Assembly (NCBI GenBank): GCA_963669155.1
Contig: OZ022579.1
Location: forward strand, 19,432,398 to 19,496,397
Length of the DNA: 64,000 nucleotides
DNA from: Arbacia lixula
Lineage: Eukaryota; Echinodermata; Echinoidea; Arbacioida; Arbaciidae
Direction: 5' to 3'
In this document: one piece after another, positions 11,581 through 25,900 of the stretch
How positions within the stretch are numbered: position 1 is the stretch's first letter
How the letters are laid out: each line of letters begins with the position of its first letter
The notes under the pieces: generated by a model
Told to the model about the DNA's origin: nothing
Seen by the model: only the letters and a program-made list of their open reading frames with translations
Database searches by the model: none
Program-made: the position numbers and the translations under genes

Positions 11581-12803
11581 ACATGTATATGTACATACTA
11601 TTGGACTTGGACTCAAGTCAGCAATTCTGAATACCACATCTAGGTGCTCTCGCAAAAGGATGAAGATGCATTATGTGTGTGAATGGTAGGCCAGCATCGA
11701 TAGCAGAATTATTAACAAAGAGGTGCATTTTTATTCGTTTGATGCTCAGATATAATTTATGAAAGGGAATGGAGAATGTCAGGGAGGCAGTATTTTATAA
11801 TTTTATATTTATATCGTCATATTCATTTTTAAGCAGTTATGTATGTGACAGATAAATTTCTGTTGGATTAATAAATAAGTTGGATTTGAAATTATTTGCC
11901 AATAGGAATTTCAAACAGGAAACCAGGAATATGCTTTAGTTCTGTATAACAAATTGATATTTGATTTGTCAACTGGACATCTTCATAATAATTAATCTGT
12001 TTGGACCGTTTATGTCTTGTTTATAACTATGCAATTGCTACATGAGGAGCTAGTCAAATCTGAATAAATTGTAAAAAAAAAAAAACATTGCCACTGCACT
12101 ATGCCACTGCATTCCCTTTTGCTCAATTTATCGAGCAAAGTCATTCAAATAAATCCTAAACTGATGATTATCTTCATCTCCCTCTCTTTCTTATTTCTAT
12201 GCTTCTCCTTTGTACCCATAAGTGTTTGTGTTGACTAATAGGATTTCTAGAATTTCTCATGTACAAGTGACACAATTTCAAGACAAACCCTACCAATTAT
12301 CTTTCTCAGAGACTTATCTTAAGGCCAATACCAGTCACTTCCAACACGTCTTCAACAAACAAACAAAACACAGTGACAAATTGTGATTCACATTGTGAAA
12401 ATCACACAAGTTAGGTTTTAATATGTAGCTTTCATGTGGAGAACATTTTCAAAACAGAACCTGCCACAAATGAGTACACAGTATATACATCTACAATCAT
12501 TGTGCATATTCAATATAGCTTCAACTCTGTTATGTACATCCTATTTGCAACTTTTCAGCTACCTGTATTACAACATCCCTATAAACAAAGAAATTGATAC
12601 TTGCGATAAATGTATAATATATTGCAGACTTTAACAAAATAGTGCTTCATCAGGCTTTTGTGACAGACGATATCCACATTACACACGCACACAGAATATT
12701 TCATAACAAAACGATTTAGTGCACAAGAAAATGTGCACATTTTCACAACTGCAAACTTTTATAAAAATAAAACTGAGAGACTGATACATGATTACAGTTT
12801 TCC
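11581..12803. other. Intergenic, no gene seen
   Basis: This is the gap between the tail-to-tail genes YARS2 and SNX14. It holds an A13 run at about 12073 after AATAAA and AT-rich sequence with no recognisable gene. Either gene's 3' UTR could reach into it. Confidence 0.55.
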
Positions 12804-12966
12804 AGGACAGGGCCATGTTGCATATGAGTTTTCCCCTATTGTAATTTACCATTGATGGTAACTGCGATAGCAACAGCAGTAAAGCTGAAAGCCCATTGGC
12901 TGCTACCACGGTAGTTGCCATTAATGGTAAGTTACAACAATTGAAAATACATACGCAAAAGGGTCC
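12804..12966. repeat. Foldback MITE, TTGCATAAAACTTACC family, copy 2
   Basis: Contains GGGCCATGTTGCATATGAG, TTTACCATTGATGGTAACT and the mirrored TTGCCATTAATGGTAAGTTA. It is a diverged member of the 9132-9283 family, closest to the copy at 55329-55482. Confidence 0.7.
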
Positions 12967-13907
12967 AGTTAGTACCTTACCTGCGTTTACAACAATGTTG
13001 AATTCCGAGTTGATAAAGTCATATTCATATATTGGTGTATGATTAGGTCCAAAATCTAGATCAATCTAGGCCTCGAGCCCGCTCAACTTATTAAATTGAC
13101 CATTACTAGCATAAATATATCATGACCTACATCGTAATCGAGATAATACTGCTCATAGTCTCTAGGTATCATTCTATATCCCAAGAATTATTCAGTTCAG
13201 TTCATCTTCACATCTCATTTTGCCATGACTGATATATCAATTTCGACATCAAATTCTATGTCTGATAGTAAATCAAATCACATGTTTCCTGTGCCACTTC
13301 TAAGGCCTGGCAGTATTTCATAATTACATTTTTATATAAAGCAAAGGAAATAAACTTATTCATGCTGTAACAGCTACTTTGCACTATCAAACCACTTAAT
13401 CCCAACCGTCTGAAAACATTGCAACAATTCATTTACATTATAATTTTTGATTGGGTCTTACGGCTTCAAATTGAAATGAGGGCTAAAACTGGCATATTGG
13501 CCAATTTCCTCGTGGCATTCACATGATATACAGCGCTTCTACATGAAGTTACTCCTCATAATCATTTGTCTATCAATATTCCACAATGTTCATGGTATTT
13601 GATTTTTAATTTAGAATAGCTGAAAATCTGAAAAGCTCCTTTCTTTGTTATATTAAACAAGGAATTCATTACAATAATCCTTGACAGAACATCTCTCAAA
13701 TAACATTGGTTCATACTCACAAAGCATTGCAAAAACCTCTTACACATATATATTCATACTGTTCAGACCTGCTGTAGGGGTACATGATTTTCTTCTAAAA
13801 ATATAGTACACTCCTTATGATTGGAATGTTCCGCCAGAAATATGAATTGTAAACCTGTTCTTTACTGAGCCTGCATATGTGCGGCCTGGCTTTTTATCAC
13901 TCAGATA

Positions 13908-14280
13908 TTAAAGGGCATATACTGTACTGGGAAGGCAAAAAAGCCTTCAAAAGGTAATTGTTAGCAATCTTCTTGCCAATGGTCTTGAATTCATGTATTG
14001 TCCATTTTAGAACCTTGCTGAAATTTATTTGCCCTCATATGATCCATATTTGGAGTGATTAATGATTAATGATTAAATCTTCAAAATGTTCGGGCTGAAC
14101 ATTTTGAGGATTTGTGATTTAATCAATCATTACTCAAAATGTAGATCATTTGTGGGCAAATAAATTTCAGCAAGGTTCTAAAATGGACAATATATGAATT
14201 TAAGACCATTGGCAAGAAGATTGCTAACAATGACCTTTTGAAGGCTTTTTTGCCTTCCCAGTACAGTATATGCCCTTTAA
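13908..14280. repeat. TTAA-bounded foldback MITE, copy 1
   Basis: This is a nearly perfect hairpin: TTAAAGGGCATATACTGTAC at the left is answered by GTACAGTATATGCCCTTTAA at the right, and the arms run about 170 bases each to a loop near 14090 (AATGTTCGGGCTGAACATT). The second copy is at 33825-34196. TTAA at both borders suggests a TTAA target duplication, as in piggyBac-type elements. It lies just 3' of the SNX14 stop codon and may sit in its 3' UTR. Confidence 0.9.
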
Positions 14281-14355
14281 GCAGCGTGACTTCAGTGATG
14301 TTGTGGATATACTTCGATGGCTTTACTCAAGAAATGTCACAGCCTGTCATGCTGT

Positions 14356-17300
14356 CTAGTAGTGGTCCTCCTCATATGACGCAAGACCATCATCATCCTG
14401 GAGAAAAACCATAAAAAAGGGATAACATTTCAGGTTAGATTGGTTTCTTGATCATTCTGATTTGCAGGAATATGAGCATTTATTATGATGGAATATTCAT
14501 TCATTCATTGCCAGGTGTCCCATTATGATTCAGAAAGAATTGTCTCAGTATACTCTACTTTTGTTCATTTCCTCCAGCTTATAAGTTTCAGATATATATG
14601 CACTGCACAAACTCAAAGGCCCGTATTCTTAACATGTTTCACACAATCATTGTACTAAACCTTGACAAACATTACAGGGCACAAAATAAACCATTTCATG
14701 CTGTCACAAGATCATTGATATTCATCACAGAATCACAACAGTGGGTGATTTAAATGTGGAAAAATTGAATAGGCCATAGTGATTCCAAAGACAAAATCAA
14801 CAGTATTAAATCAATAATGTTTCATGTTGTTTTATTTGGCGTCTCATGAAGTAAGTAAAAGTCTGCGTTAAACCTCTGTTCTGCATATGGGCCAGCAGCT
14901 CTAAGCTTCAGCACTTACCTCATCAGATAACTCTGGGAAAATCTCTTTGATGATGATGTCCAGCAGTGTGTAGGAGAGCTGAAAGACAGGAACAAAAAAT
15001 TAATTACAGCTTAATTACGGCATACTCACAAAATATAATGGGACATACACTACAGCTCAAAGGAATTGGCGTAGGGAAAGGGAAAGGGAAGAAAGGGAAG
15101 GGGCCGCAGTTTTAAACTGTGGTATATTTTGTCCACATCAGCATGAAACATGATGCTTTGTAGGCTAAAGCATCATGTTTCATGCTGAATTGGACAAAAT
15201 ATGCCGTGGGTCAAAAACTGAGGCTCCTTCCCTTTCTTCCCTTTGCCTTTACCCATGCCAATTCCTTTGAGATGTAGTGTAAGTTGTAACATCTCAGAAG
15301 CACTAAAACATTGTACATTTTTCATTCTTACTTGGGAAGTCGGGGAATTATGGTGAACATAAACAATTTTGTTCTGCCTTTACATTTACATACACTCAAG
15401 CGAGATTTTCACTGGTCCAATACTATCTAGTGGGCTAGTGTCAAAAATAGTGTTTTGCAGCTTTCTGGTTATAAACAACATCACATCACTCAAGAGAGAG
15501 TTTCACTGGTCTGATAGTGTCTAGTGTTCTAGTGTCCGCACTCACATTGGGAGTTGCTTGCTCTATCCACGTAGAAGAGGACCAAATGTCTTGACAACAT
15601 GCTCAGAAGAAGTCACATTTTGGTACTCTATGCCTACCTGTTTGTTGAGCTTGGGGTACTGCAGGGCATCAAACATTATCTTGCAGCCGTCTAGTCTCTG
15701 GTTTCCCTCCCTCCCTTCATCTCCCCCCCCCCTCCCCCCCCCCCCCCCCCCCCTAAGCCAAATGCCTACCTGTTTGTTGAGCTTGGGGTACTGCAGTGCA
15801 TCAAACACTATCTTGCAGCCGTCATAGAACTTCTCTTCTCCCAGGGCCTTGGGTACAACGCCTGCACAGAATAACATACATCACAATGAAATAAAGATAG
15901 TCATGGAGCCATTCAGTGCAATTACAAGCCCAAAGATGTGCAATTACAAGCCCAAAGACGGGCACTGTCATATCTGGGGTGATTTTTCGACATTAAACTC
16001 TCTCCTTAACTTACAATTTACAAGCCCAAAGATGTGCAATAAACAAGCACAAAGACGGGCACCATTACATCTGGGGTGATTTTTTGTTGTTAAACTCCCC
16101 CCTTAAATATTTTTTTTTCTTGTCTCTCTTTCTTTCCCTTCCCATCCTTTCTTTTCTGTGCATGATACCAGCTGATCTCTCTTTGTCTTGTCACTCTCTC
16201 TGTCACAATCTCTTTGCCTCTCCTGCTGTCTCTTTCTCACACTAAATCTATTTTGATCATGCTATATGCCCATCTGCTTTTGCCATTTTACAAAATGTTA
16301 GTAACAAGTGGACAATACATATCTAATACAATAAATATCTGTAATTGTCTGCATACTTGAACTAAATGTTGAATCCCTGAAATGATCTCCATACTTGAAC
16401 TAAATGTTGAATCCCTGAAATGATCTCCATACTTGAACTAAATGTTGAATCCCTGAAATCACCTTCATACTTGAATTTAATGTTGAATTCCTCAAATGAT
16501 CTCCATACTTGAACAAAATGTTGAATCCCTGAAATGATCTCCATACTTGAACTAAATGTTGAATCCCTGAAATCACCTTCATACTTGAATTTAATGTTGA
16601 ATTCCTCAAATGATCTCCATACTTGAATAAAATGTTGAATCCCTGAAATGATCTCCATACTTGAACTAAATGTTGAATCCCTGAAATCACCTTCATACTT
16701 GAATTTAATGTTGAATTCCTCAAATGATCTCCATACTTGAATAAAATGTTGAATCCCTGAAATGATCTCCATACTTGAACTAAATGTTGAATCCCTGAAA
16801 TGTTAACCGCCCAAGGCAAGAAACAACAACGCACATTCAAGTGCTCATGAATTTTCTTCCCTGCTGCATAAAGATATCAACCCTTTATCTGCCAGAAAAA
16901 TGAAAGCTCAATGAGTTTGTGTGTATAACTTGTGTAAAAATGCCTGAATGGTGCCACGGTAGCTCACCAGGGAAGAATTTAAGCATCTGCTGGAAAGCAA
17001 ACTCTTTTCGCTCCTGCTTCTGTGCATCGGTCCTTGGAGGGTCATCATCGAAGAATAAGATGTCTAGAATGGCACAGCAAAAAAAAAAAAAAAAAGAGTG
17101 TGGACATTGAGCAAATTTTTGTAGTTTGTACATGTAGTTGACTGTCTCCACAGCTCATATAATAATACATTCACAAATTGAAATTGAAAATCAATTAAAT
17201 GTTGCCATACTGTAGCATGATGAAATAAAACAATATTAATCATGATAATCATAATACTGAGACTGTGGACATGGTGGAGGGGTCCAAAGAAGGAAAGCTT

Positions 17301-20300
17301 GTGAGCTGGACCTCTTTCAATTTTTATATTTTGTATAAAGATTATTAATCAATTATAAACAATATAAGGTGTATAAACAAAATATACCTAAATACATTGA
17401 TGAATCAAGAAAAACTTGATCACATTCAACATGTGTAACAAATCAACGTGATTTTTGAGGGTTTACCTCTCCTCCATACGTGTACGCTCTGATGGAGGAT
17501 GCAGGGACGAAACCCTTATGATATATCTCATTTCCTTCTAAATTGTATACATAGCTCCTTCTGTGTTAAGTCAAATAAATGCTGTCGTAACAGGATTTTC
17601 CCCCACTTTATTGAATACTGAGTAGGTGAATAATGTATTCCAGCAAATCACTAGCTTTCTTATAACCAACTTTTTTCACACATATTTTTTGCTACCATTT
17701 TAAATCAAATTAGCTTTCATTCTTTTTCTCCCCTATCATTTCATGCTCTATTTTTCTCTTTTCAAGATTTGTTTAAACCTGCACATGCAAGAAAAAATGG
17801 TTTTTCTATCATAAAGATTTATATGTATTGTGAAGGCAAAAATTGAGCAATGAAGAAACGATAGTTCAAGCAACTCTTTATGGAAGCTTCTATTCCCCCT
17901 TGTTAACCTTCTCACTCCGACAAATAACAGTGCGATGTCAATTCTCTCTATCACATATAATCGATCTCAAATGATATCACTTCATGATCTGATCGATTGC
18001 TCTGGGGACATATACTTCCGGTTTCGCTGCGTGCCATTTTCTGGTATAGTATAAAAACATTAAAAATGCACAGAACTCATCATTTCGAGCCTCGCAAAAT
18101 TCAAAATACCTTTTCTTACACAAGCAAACATGGATCGACCTGATTTATTAAATGAAAAGTTATAGATTGGGAAATAATTTTATCATCTGAGAAATTATAA
18201 CTACATCTTGACACCATATATAGTATGACTTTGGAGTTCAATGTGCAGTAAGAAAGTGTGCTTTCAGAACCGGAAGTTTACATCTCAAGAATTAGACATA
18301 CATAAATGAGAGCGCCACAAGTGATCAGATTCGGAGAGCTATATGTGATAGGGAGAATTACAACAGCATTTATTGCCCATGGGACTGAGAGGGCTAAAAT
18401 CCGCAGAGTTTGAACACACCTCTAAGCAGGTGAATGATGTGCTCTAACATCTGCTCACTCTTCACCATGTCCATCTTGGTGTTGAGGAAACTGAAGAAAA
18501 AAAGAGATTGATGATAATAACCAGCAGCATGTTAGATTCTCACAACTCTACAAAGAACTCATGGTCATCTAATGCTCAAATGACCATTTCTTTACCAAAA
18601 AGGGCTTGACAATTTTTCATTTCATTTCTAGAGAGAGACAAATTATGTTGATGGAAGGGAAGAAAATAAAATGCAACAAAAGATAACAAAATATAACAAA
18701 AATAAACTGAGAATTGAAGTTACAAATAAAAATTGCTTTGAAAAATTTAAACCATGACCAAAATTGGTAAATTCATGAGCATTTTGAAGCTTAAGGCGAT
18801 ATTGGGAATGATGGGGATAAGAAACACTTACTGATCTACAAAGGTTTCCAGCGACTTGCCAAATATCTTGGAGAAGGTGATCATCATCTGGTGCGTCCAG
18901 TCTGGCACGTCCAGCACAGAACGAGCTGTGCGGGGGGAACAGTGAAAGAAAAAGCCCAACATGAGTTAACCCATCCACTACAAAATCATTTTGGCCTACC
19001 TAGCCACTGAACTTTGCGAGTGCACACTATTGATAAACAAGGGGTGAATATTGATTGCAAATGGTTGTTTGCTGGAGCATGCAGCGACCTAAACCTTGCC
19101 ATTGTGTGTCCACTCGAGATTTTGCATGGTTGATATTTAAATGAATATTCATATTCCCGTGCTAAAACATGCTTAGTCAAACATTGGCCGTGTATTGTTA
19201 TATTGAGACTAAGTGTATTTCAGTTCAGTTCAGTGCAGTTGTTTTTTCCATTAAACCAACACGACATACATATACAAACAAATAATTACAGACCCATATG
19301 GAATGACCCCAGAGGAAGCAGAGCTTATTATATGGGGCCCTGTACAAAAAAAATATTTAAAATTTAAATCACAACTGGTAGCAAAAAACAAACAGAAACA
19401 AAACCAACCAACCAAACAAAAAAGTATACTTATATCGAGAACATGCTCCAATGCAGGTAATGTGATATGTGGCAGGAAGATATCCTAAAGAACTACATAT
19501 GAACTGAGGAACCAATACCAAAGGATTCTATTCTTTTGCTTTATTTACTCACCCAGGTAGAGGATGTACTGCATGACACCGGTCAGCTGAAGGTAGTTAG
19601 CCTCAGGGTTGGTCCAGGGCTCCTCCAGAGTGGACCGGTCAAGGGTTTGACCAGCGTTGTTCTCAAACAGGGGGCTGGACAACTGGACATAGCATGCATG
19701 CAAACGCATTTGGACAACATGGATAACCACTTTTATGTACAGTCAAGCCTGTATACATTGGCACCTGAGACAAATATCACCCAAGTGAACATAAAAAGCA
19801 GCCATCATAGAGTAACATCCAGATTTGCTTTTGAGTTATGTCCGTTTCCGGTCTAATACACTAGACCGGCAGCAGGCACGACTGGAGACAAAAATCTCAT
19901 GTGGATGCCAGTTGCATCATGGGACCAATTTCCCCTATATGTGGTAAGGAGAATTGCATCCAAATTCAAGGACTCAAGTTGAGTGCTTTTTCTAGATAGC
20001 TGGTCTATGTACTTGACTGCAGGGTCAAATTCATAAAAAAGTCAAATTGATATTATAAACCTTCCAATTGAACTGTTCGAACGCTGAACACATGATGATA
20101 ACCAAATACATTTGGCAATTCAAAAACTAGATTTTAGTGAAAGGGCTTCCTGGGGTAGTTTCAATTTACAAAGAATTTTTTTTAGGCATAATAGTGGAAC
20201 CAGACGGGATATGAACCTGCAATTGTTTCCATGTTGTAGAGTTGTTTCCATGTTGTCGTGTCTTGACCCGTGAACTAGAAATAGCTTGCGTGGTTAAGTC

Positions 20301-20867
20301 GCTGCGCGGTAAGCAGTAGATTGCAGGTTCAAATCCTATCTGGTTCCAAGATTTTTGTCTGACTTGTTTTTCGTTCATTTACAAGATGGAGAGCGCTATC
20401 CTTATTACTGGGTGTATGCCTAAAAAAATTTAAGTTCAAAAACTGTTGTCAACTCTTTGTGTGCAACATCTGCATTTGTTCACAAGTAATGTATGCAATA
20501 GAGCAGCAGCTTGTCTGGCACGCAAAAGGTAAAAGGTAAAGAGCAGTATCCTGCACTCCTGTGACAAAAGGAAGCAACTAACAAAAGAGACTTTTCTTGT
20601 AAATGAGCAAAATGTGTCACTTGCACTGGCATCAGTGCAACACCACATCATGTTAGATTGAATATCTCGCAGCAAGATGAACATTTCTTGTCCAGATTTT
20701 GCCTGTATGTAGGGACTGCTGGGTACAATCTAAGAACAGCAATAACCCAGATTGAAGTGATTTGTCACTGGCTTCCTTTTGTCAGAGTCGGACAGTATTA
20801 ACACACGGCAAATTTCCATACCATTTCTTTGTCTGTCAAATCAGGATCTGTTTGGTCATCATCTATC
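14356..20867 (-). CDS. SNX14: SNX14 exons 23-30: C-terminal nexin domain
   Basis: Seen: IDDDQTDPDLTDKEM, a non-conserved linker, then LQLTGVMQYILYLARSVLDV, TFVDHFLNTKMDMVKSEQML, DILFFDDDPPRTDAQKQERK, FDALQYPKLNKQLSYTLLDI and IIKEIFPELSDE. Human has [31 protein letters not shown], so the last conserved block is near identical in layout. The final exon adds only 13 residues, ending in an acidic DDDGLASYEEDHY. Exon 28 has a partial tandem copy downstream at 15631-15691. Confidence 0.93.
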
Positions 20868-22941
20868 CTGCAAAGAGACAGGATTCAAAGTGAGCTGGGT
20901 TAGAATGAGGGGTTTCTGGGTAGCACATCAATATAAAATGGTGTTGACTGATCAAACTTTAGAGACATAACCATTTTCTGAAATAAACAATCATGACAGA
21001 AAGTAAATATCAATTCCAGTTTTTATCATATAAAAACATAATAAACAACTTTCATAAACAATGAATTCAAAGTATCGACAGAGTGAGATGACTTTTGAAG
21101 TGAGGTTCAATGCACAGTTAAGTGTAAGGCAATTGTAAGGCAATGCAAAGGTAGCCCTTTAACTCTTAGCCCGCTTCGTTCGACTTGCGGCACATACAGC
21201 GGGCTGCCAAGTTCGACTCAAGTCACATTTCGCGCACAATGCATACGGAACGCATTTAATTGTATTGTGCGCACACACATACAATAGCGACAAACTGCTA
21301 CCTCCCTATATAACAATAAGAGGATCAGAGTATCAATAGGCAGGAAGTCTCCCAGGACGGGAAGTCTATTGAGAAGTACCCAGGGTCAATTTCAATAGAG
21401 GAGTTTAGTTCATTGTTAGCTTATTCTTTTTGAATGCCCCATTTAAATCTAAATCTAAATTGCTTGGTTCATTATTCCCATAAAGACATGGGTTTGGTAT
21501 GTAATGAAAGCTAAAGAACACATCTTTTCTATGAACTAACTTAAGAGAATAACCTTCATTAGGAAATATTGAACATAAGAGGTATAAGTTAGCCTCCAAA
21601 ACGATAATTTGGAGACAGAATATAAAGTTATAATTCTCAGAATCTATGATATTATACATGTACATGAACAAAATGATACCATTGGCAAGAGTATTAATTT
21701 CTCTTAGACTTTGCTACACATTTTTTTTCATCACGACAAGCCAATAAAAAGTTATTGCAAGTTGAGTAAGACAGTGCATGCAAAGCCCCTCTGAATGTGG
21801 CACCCTGAAATTAATGTGGCGCAGGGGAGATAGTGTGCGTGGCGGGCAAAGAGTTAAGCAGGTAAACAAAAAAATTGTAAAGAACAAGGGGAATGAAAAA
21901 TGATGTATGAAAGCTGACCTCCCAATTACAGCAGTGGAAAGCAGAACTATATTGATTGTTAGATTTCAAGGAGGTTTTGGATTGGTTGGCCGAATCCTAT
22001 AGCCTAGAGACCAGAAAAGGCTGTATGCAATAGCACACGTCACGGCTTGAGGCAAGCAGAGCACAGCTCAGTGAATGATGTAACATGTATATGAATGCAA
22101 GACCATGGTCGCTACGCTTCAAATGTAAACAGGGATATTTACAAAGAAATTCTAGGCATACACCCACTAGTAAGGATAGCGTGCTCCATCCTGTAATGGA
22201 GCACGCTTGTTGTAATGGAGCACGCTATCCTTACTACTTGGTGTATGCCTAAAATTTCTTTGTAAATTGAAATTACCCCAGAAAGCCCTTCCACTAAAAT
22301 CTAGCCTAAACAGGGATAGTTTTTCATTTTTCCTGATATGTTTGTTGTGAAGCCGTGACGGTGAGATTTCATGCATGTTATCGTTAGGGTATACTTCTTG
22401 CCGATTTTCATGACTTTTGCAAATGGGCTACTCTATCTTTAAAGTCATATTCAATTGTGATTTCAAAAGAAATCATAACATTCACCACATATTAAATATC
22501 ATTGACAGATGGTCATTCATAAGCAGAAACCCAATGGCTTTAAGTGCGAACAGTATAAACGACCCTTGAGAGTGGTCATATGGCAGGCATACCTTGGCTT
22601 TGGCTTGGGAGATTCCACCGACGTCAGGAAGGTCTGCAGGAATGGCTCCAGATGCTGCCCTCTCTGGCAGGGTTAGGAACAGGCAAGGGAGTAATGAAAA
22701 ATTGTACAATCTTAAGTTCTATGATATTAAAACACCCATTCAATACACATGACAGTAAATCTTAAAATTAGTGTTGAAATTACAAAATGGTCAAGCAGCT
22801 AACTCACAAGTACTTGTGATAAATAAAATAAAATCTTGTTTTATTGCTTGTTAAGTTGCTGGAAAGAAACAATATCACACAAGCTTTAAGTTGTATATAT
22901 ACACATTTTTAAGATATTATGGCATATTTATTTGTTGGTAT

Positions 22942-22979
<38 letters not shown>

Positions 22980-25900
22980 TCTTTCTCCACCATCCCTCCC
23001 TCTCTTTCTCCCTTTCTCTCTGCCTTTTTTTATATCTATATTTATTCCATCAAACCTACCTCCTTGATGACTTTGGTAGATACTGAGCGGACGAACTTCC
23101 CTGTAGACAGAAAGATACAAGAAACAGAAAGAAAAAGGATTAACAGAATGAACAGGAGGACAAAAAATGAGAGAAACAGAAGGTGTGAAAGAAGAGAATG
23201 CATCACATTGAGAAGAAGAAGAAAAAGGAAATTGAAGAGAAAGTGAGAAAGAAGAAAAAGAAGAAAAAGAAGGAGTAAGAGCAGAAGGAAAAGAGACAAG
23301 AACAAGAAGACCAAAAAAATGGGGAGAAAAAAAAAGAAGGGACATGAGGAAAGGGAGGACAACAAGTAAGGGAAAACAGAGAGAGAAGGAGATGATAAGG
23401 ACACACATTTCTTACCGATATTGACATCGCCCAGGAATTTGTTGACAAACTCCTCATTGGTCGTGAGGAATGAGTAGAGCAGTTGGCTTCCTCGAAGGAT
23501 GGGTTTGGTCAGCAGTGCCTGAAGGAAGACAAAACACAACAGGATTCTCTCAAATCAAATCATTACATGACCACTATACTCTACCTGTATCACGGCCATG
23601 TTAATCACTTTTGATCATCTCAGACGTTGCTTATAGTATTTACAACGGGTAAGTTATATATTTGCATAAATATGTACCGGTACGTATCATTGCCATAATC
23701 CCATTAGTACAATTATTCCAGAAATGATTTTTTTTTTCATAGCTCAATATATCTCAATTGTCATATTGGTAATATCACCTTTCCCCCCTCTACCTCAAAA
23801 ATATATTGCAGTTGTATTGCACTGAAGAGAGAGAGAAGACTAGGAAAAATGACAATTCCTGAATGAGAATGATAGGACCTAAAATTGATTTTAGGCCAAG
23901 GTACATTTATCATGGAGAGAGAGGAATGGGAATGAGAATGAGACAGCAATACAGAGCAAGATGAACATAGAGAGAGAGGAGGGGGTAAGAATTAAGAGAT
24001 AAGAAATGAGAGAGAAAGAGAGATAGAGAGGGGAGAGAGAAAGAGAGGGAGAGAGGGAGAAAGAGAGAGATGGAGAGGGACAGTGAGAGAGGGACAGAGA
24101 GAGATAGATAGAGAGAAAGAGAATAAGAGTGAGCATAGGAGACAGTCCGATAGCAATATTGTGAGAATAAGAAACTCAGAATCCAAGAAGGCGTTCTTAC
24201 ACTGATGTACTTCTCCAAGCCAGGCCTCTTCTTCTCCATGAACTCATGAGACTTGCTCCCAAATGGCCTTCTCACGGGCAGCTGGCAGTCCTCAAACACA
24301 CCTGGGTAGAGGATCATGGGACATGTGTCATGTGAATGGCTATACAGTCTAACCTGTCCATAAAGACCACACACCTGAGCAGAGAATCCTGTGACAGCAT
24401 GTGTCTCGTGGCCTACATTGGTTACTGTATAAGCCAATATTTTCGCTGATGATGGCATCACAATTTTTTTTTCACAAGTTATTCTTTCGTGATTGACATC
24501 CTGGTAACTTTCATGTACACACCTTTTGCCCGTTCATTAATAAGATTGAAAGATTGTTACAGCAAAATATTGAAATTCTTAGTGAAATTGTCTTCACAGA
24601 TTCAGAACAAATAAATCAAAGCATTGCGTCATCAAAGAAATATATTTTAGATGGGAGAAAGAAGTCTTTTGAAAACTTCCACAAACCAAGTGAGACCAAA
24701 ATGAAAGAAACCAGTGGTATAACATGAATTCGCAAGGATATTAGTGTTCTTTGGTTACAAGGTCACAACTCACCATGAAACTCTCTCAGTTTCTGTTCCA
24801 GTGCATAGAACTCATGATATCTCCTGCAAAATAAAACCATATATAACAAACAATGCTATATGACAAGAATTGCTCACCAATAAGAGCTATGAGCAGTACA
24901 AAAGTGTGTATTCCTGGCTATGATGACGGCTAGCTCAAAATCAGCACCCCAATACCAATCGGCCAGACTGTGAACTGTAGCTTCTCAGATTTTAATAATG
25001 CCACATTTTCCAAGACAGTTCTGCCTACAGATTTCAGGTGTTACACACAATGTTGAAATCAATCATTAATCTTTTCTTCATCAGATCTACCATCAGTGCA
25101 ATCTACCACCTGCACATTCCTTACCCCCTTCTGTCTCTCCTCTTCCTTAGGGAACCTACCTCTCCACCTGCCATGAGTTCTTCTCTCCATCTCCCTCCCT
25201 CACATCGATCCTCTGGATGTTGATGATAAAAACAACGATCCCCTCCTTTCCCCCCTCCCCCTTCTGTCTCTCTCCTACCCTAGGGAACCTACCTCTCCAC
25301 CTGCCATGAGTTCTTCTCTCCATCCCCCTCCCTCACATCGATCCTCTGGATGTTGATGATAATAACAATGATCCCCTCCTTTCCCCCCTCCCCTCCTGTC
25401 ACTCCCCTACCCTAGGGAACCTACCTCTCCACCTGCCATGAGTTCTTCTCTCCATCTCCCTCCCTCACATCGACCCTCTGGATGTTGATGATGAAGACAA
25501 CGACGGCTTCCTTGCCGCCCTCCTGTCTCATCTCAATCCTGGGGATGCTGACCCTCCAGGCACTCAGGTCGTGCTGGGGTGACGACAGGCCGGTGGGATA
25601 CCCATCCTCATCGTCTGAGCCTATCTCAACATCAGACTGAGAAACATAACGGAAAGATTAAAGTTTTAAACACAAGTGCTATTTGAATACAGGGGTAACA
25701 ATTTTTTCGTGTCACCCCAAAAAAATTCTTATGAACTCTCCAAAGATTTAAAACATGTTTTGAAACACTGTCTTGAAATGCACAACATAGTGTTTCAAAA
25801 TCATGATTCTGTAGAAACAGTGTGGCTGAAAACTTATAGCTGCAACTGTAATTTGAAACACTGTTCAGAAAACGTCACAATGTGCCAAAGGGACAAATTG

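Noticed and set aside
16352-16801. CRISPR-like array of regular repeats
   Set aside because: Units are contiguous with no unique spacers, and the genome is animal.
16362-16840. 136- and 146-codon repeat frames
   Set aside because: Overlapping frames of a 38-base minisatellite; they stay open only because the 114-base period is a multiple of three.
20278-20348. Functional tRNA gene
   Set aside because: B box is good, but there is no pairing acceptor stem in the right place and the A box is poor; better seen as SINE or MITE sequence.
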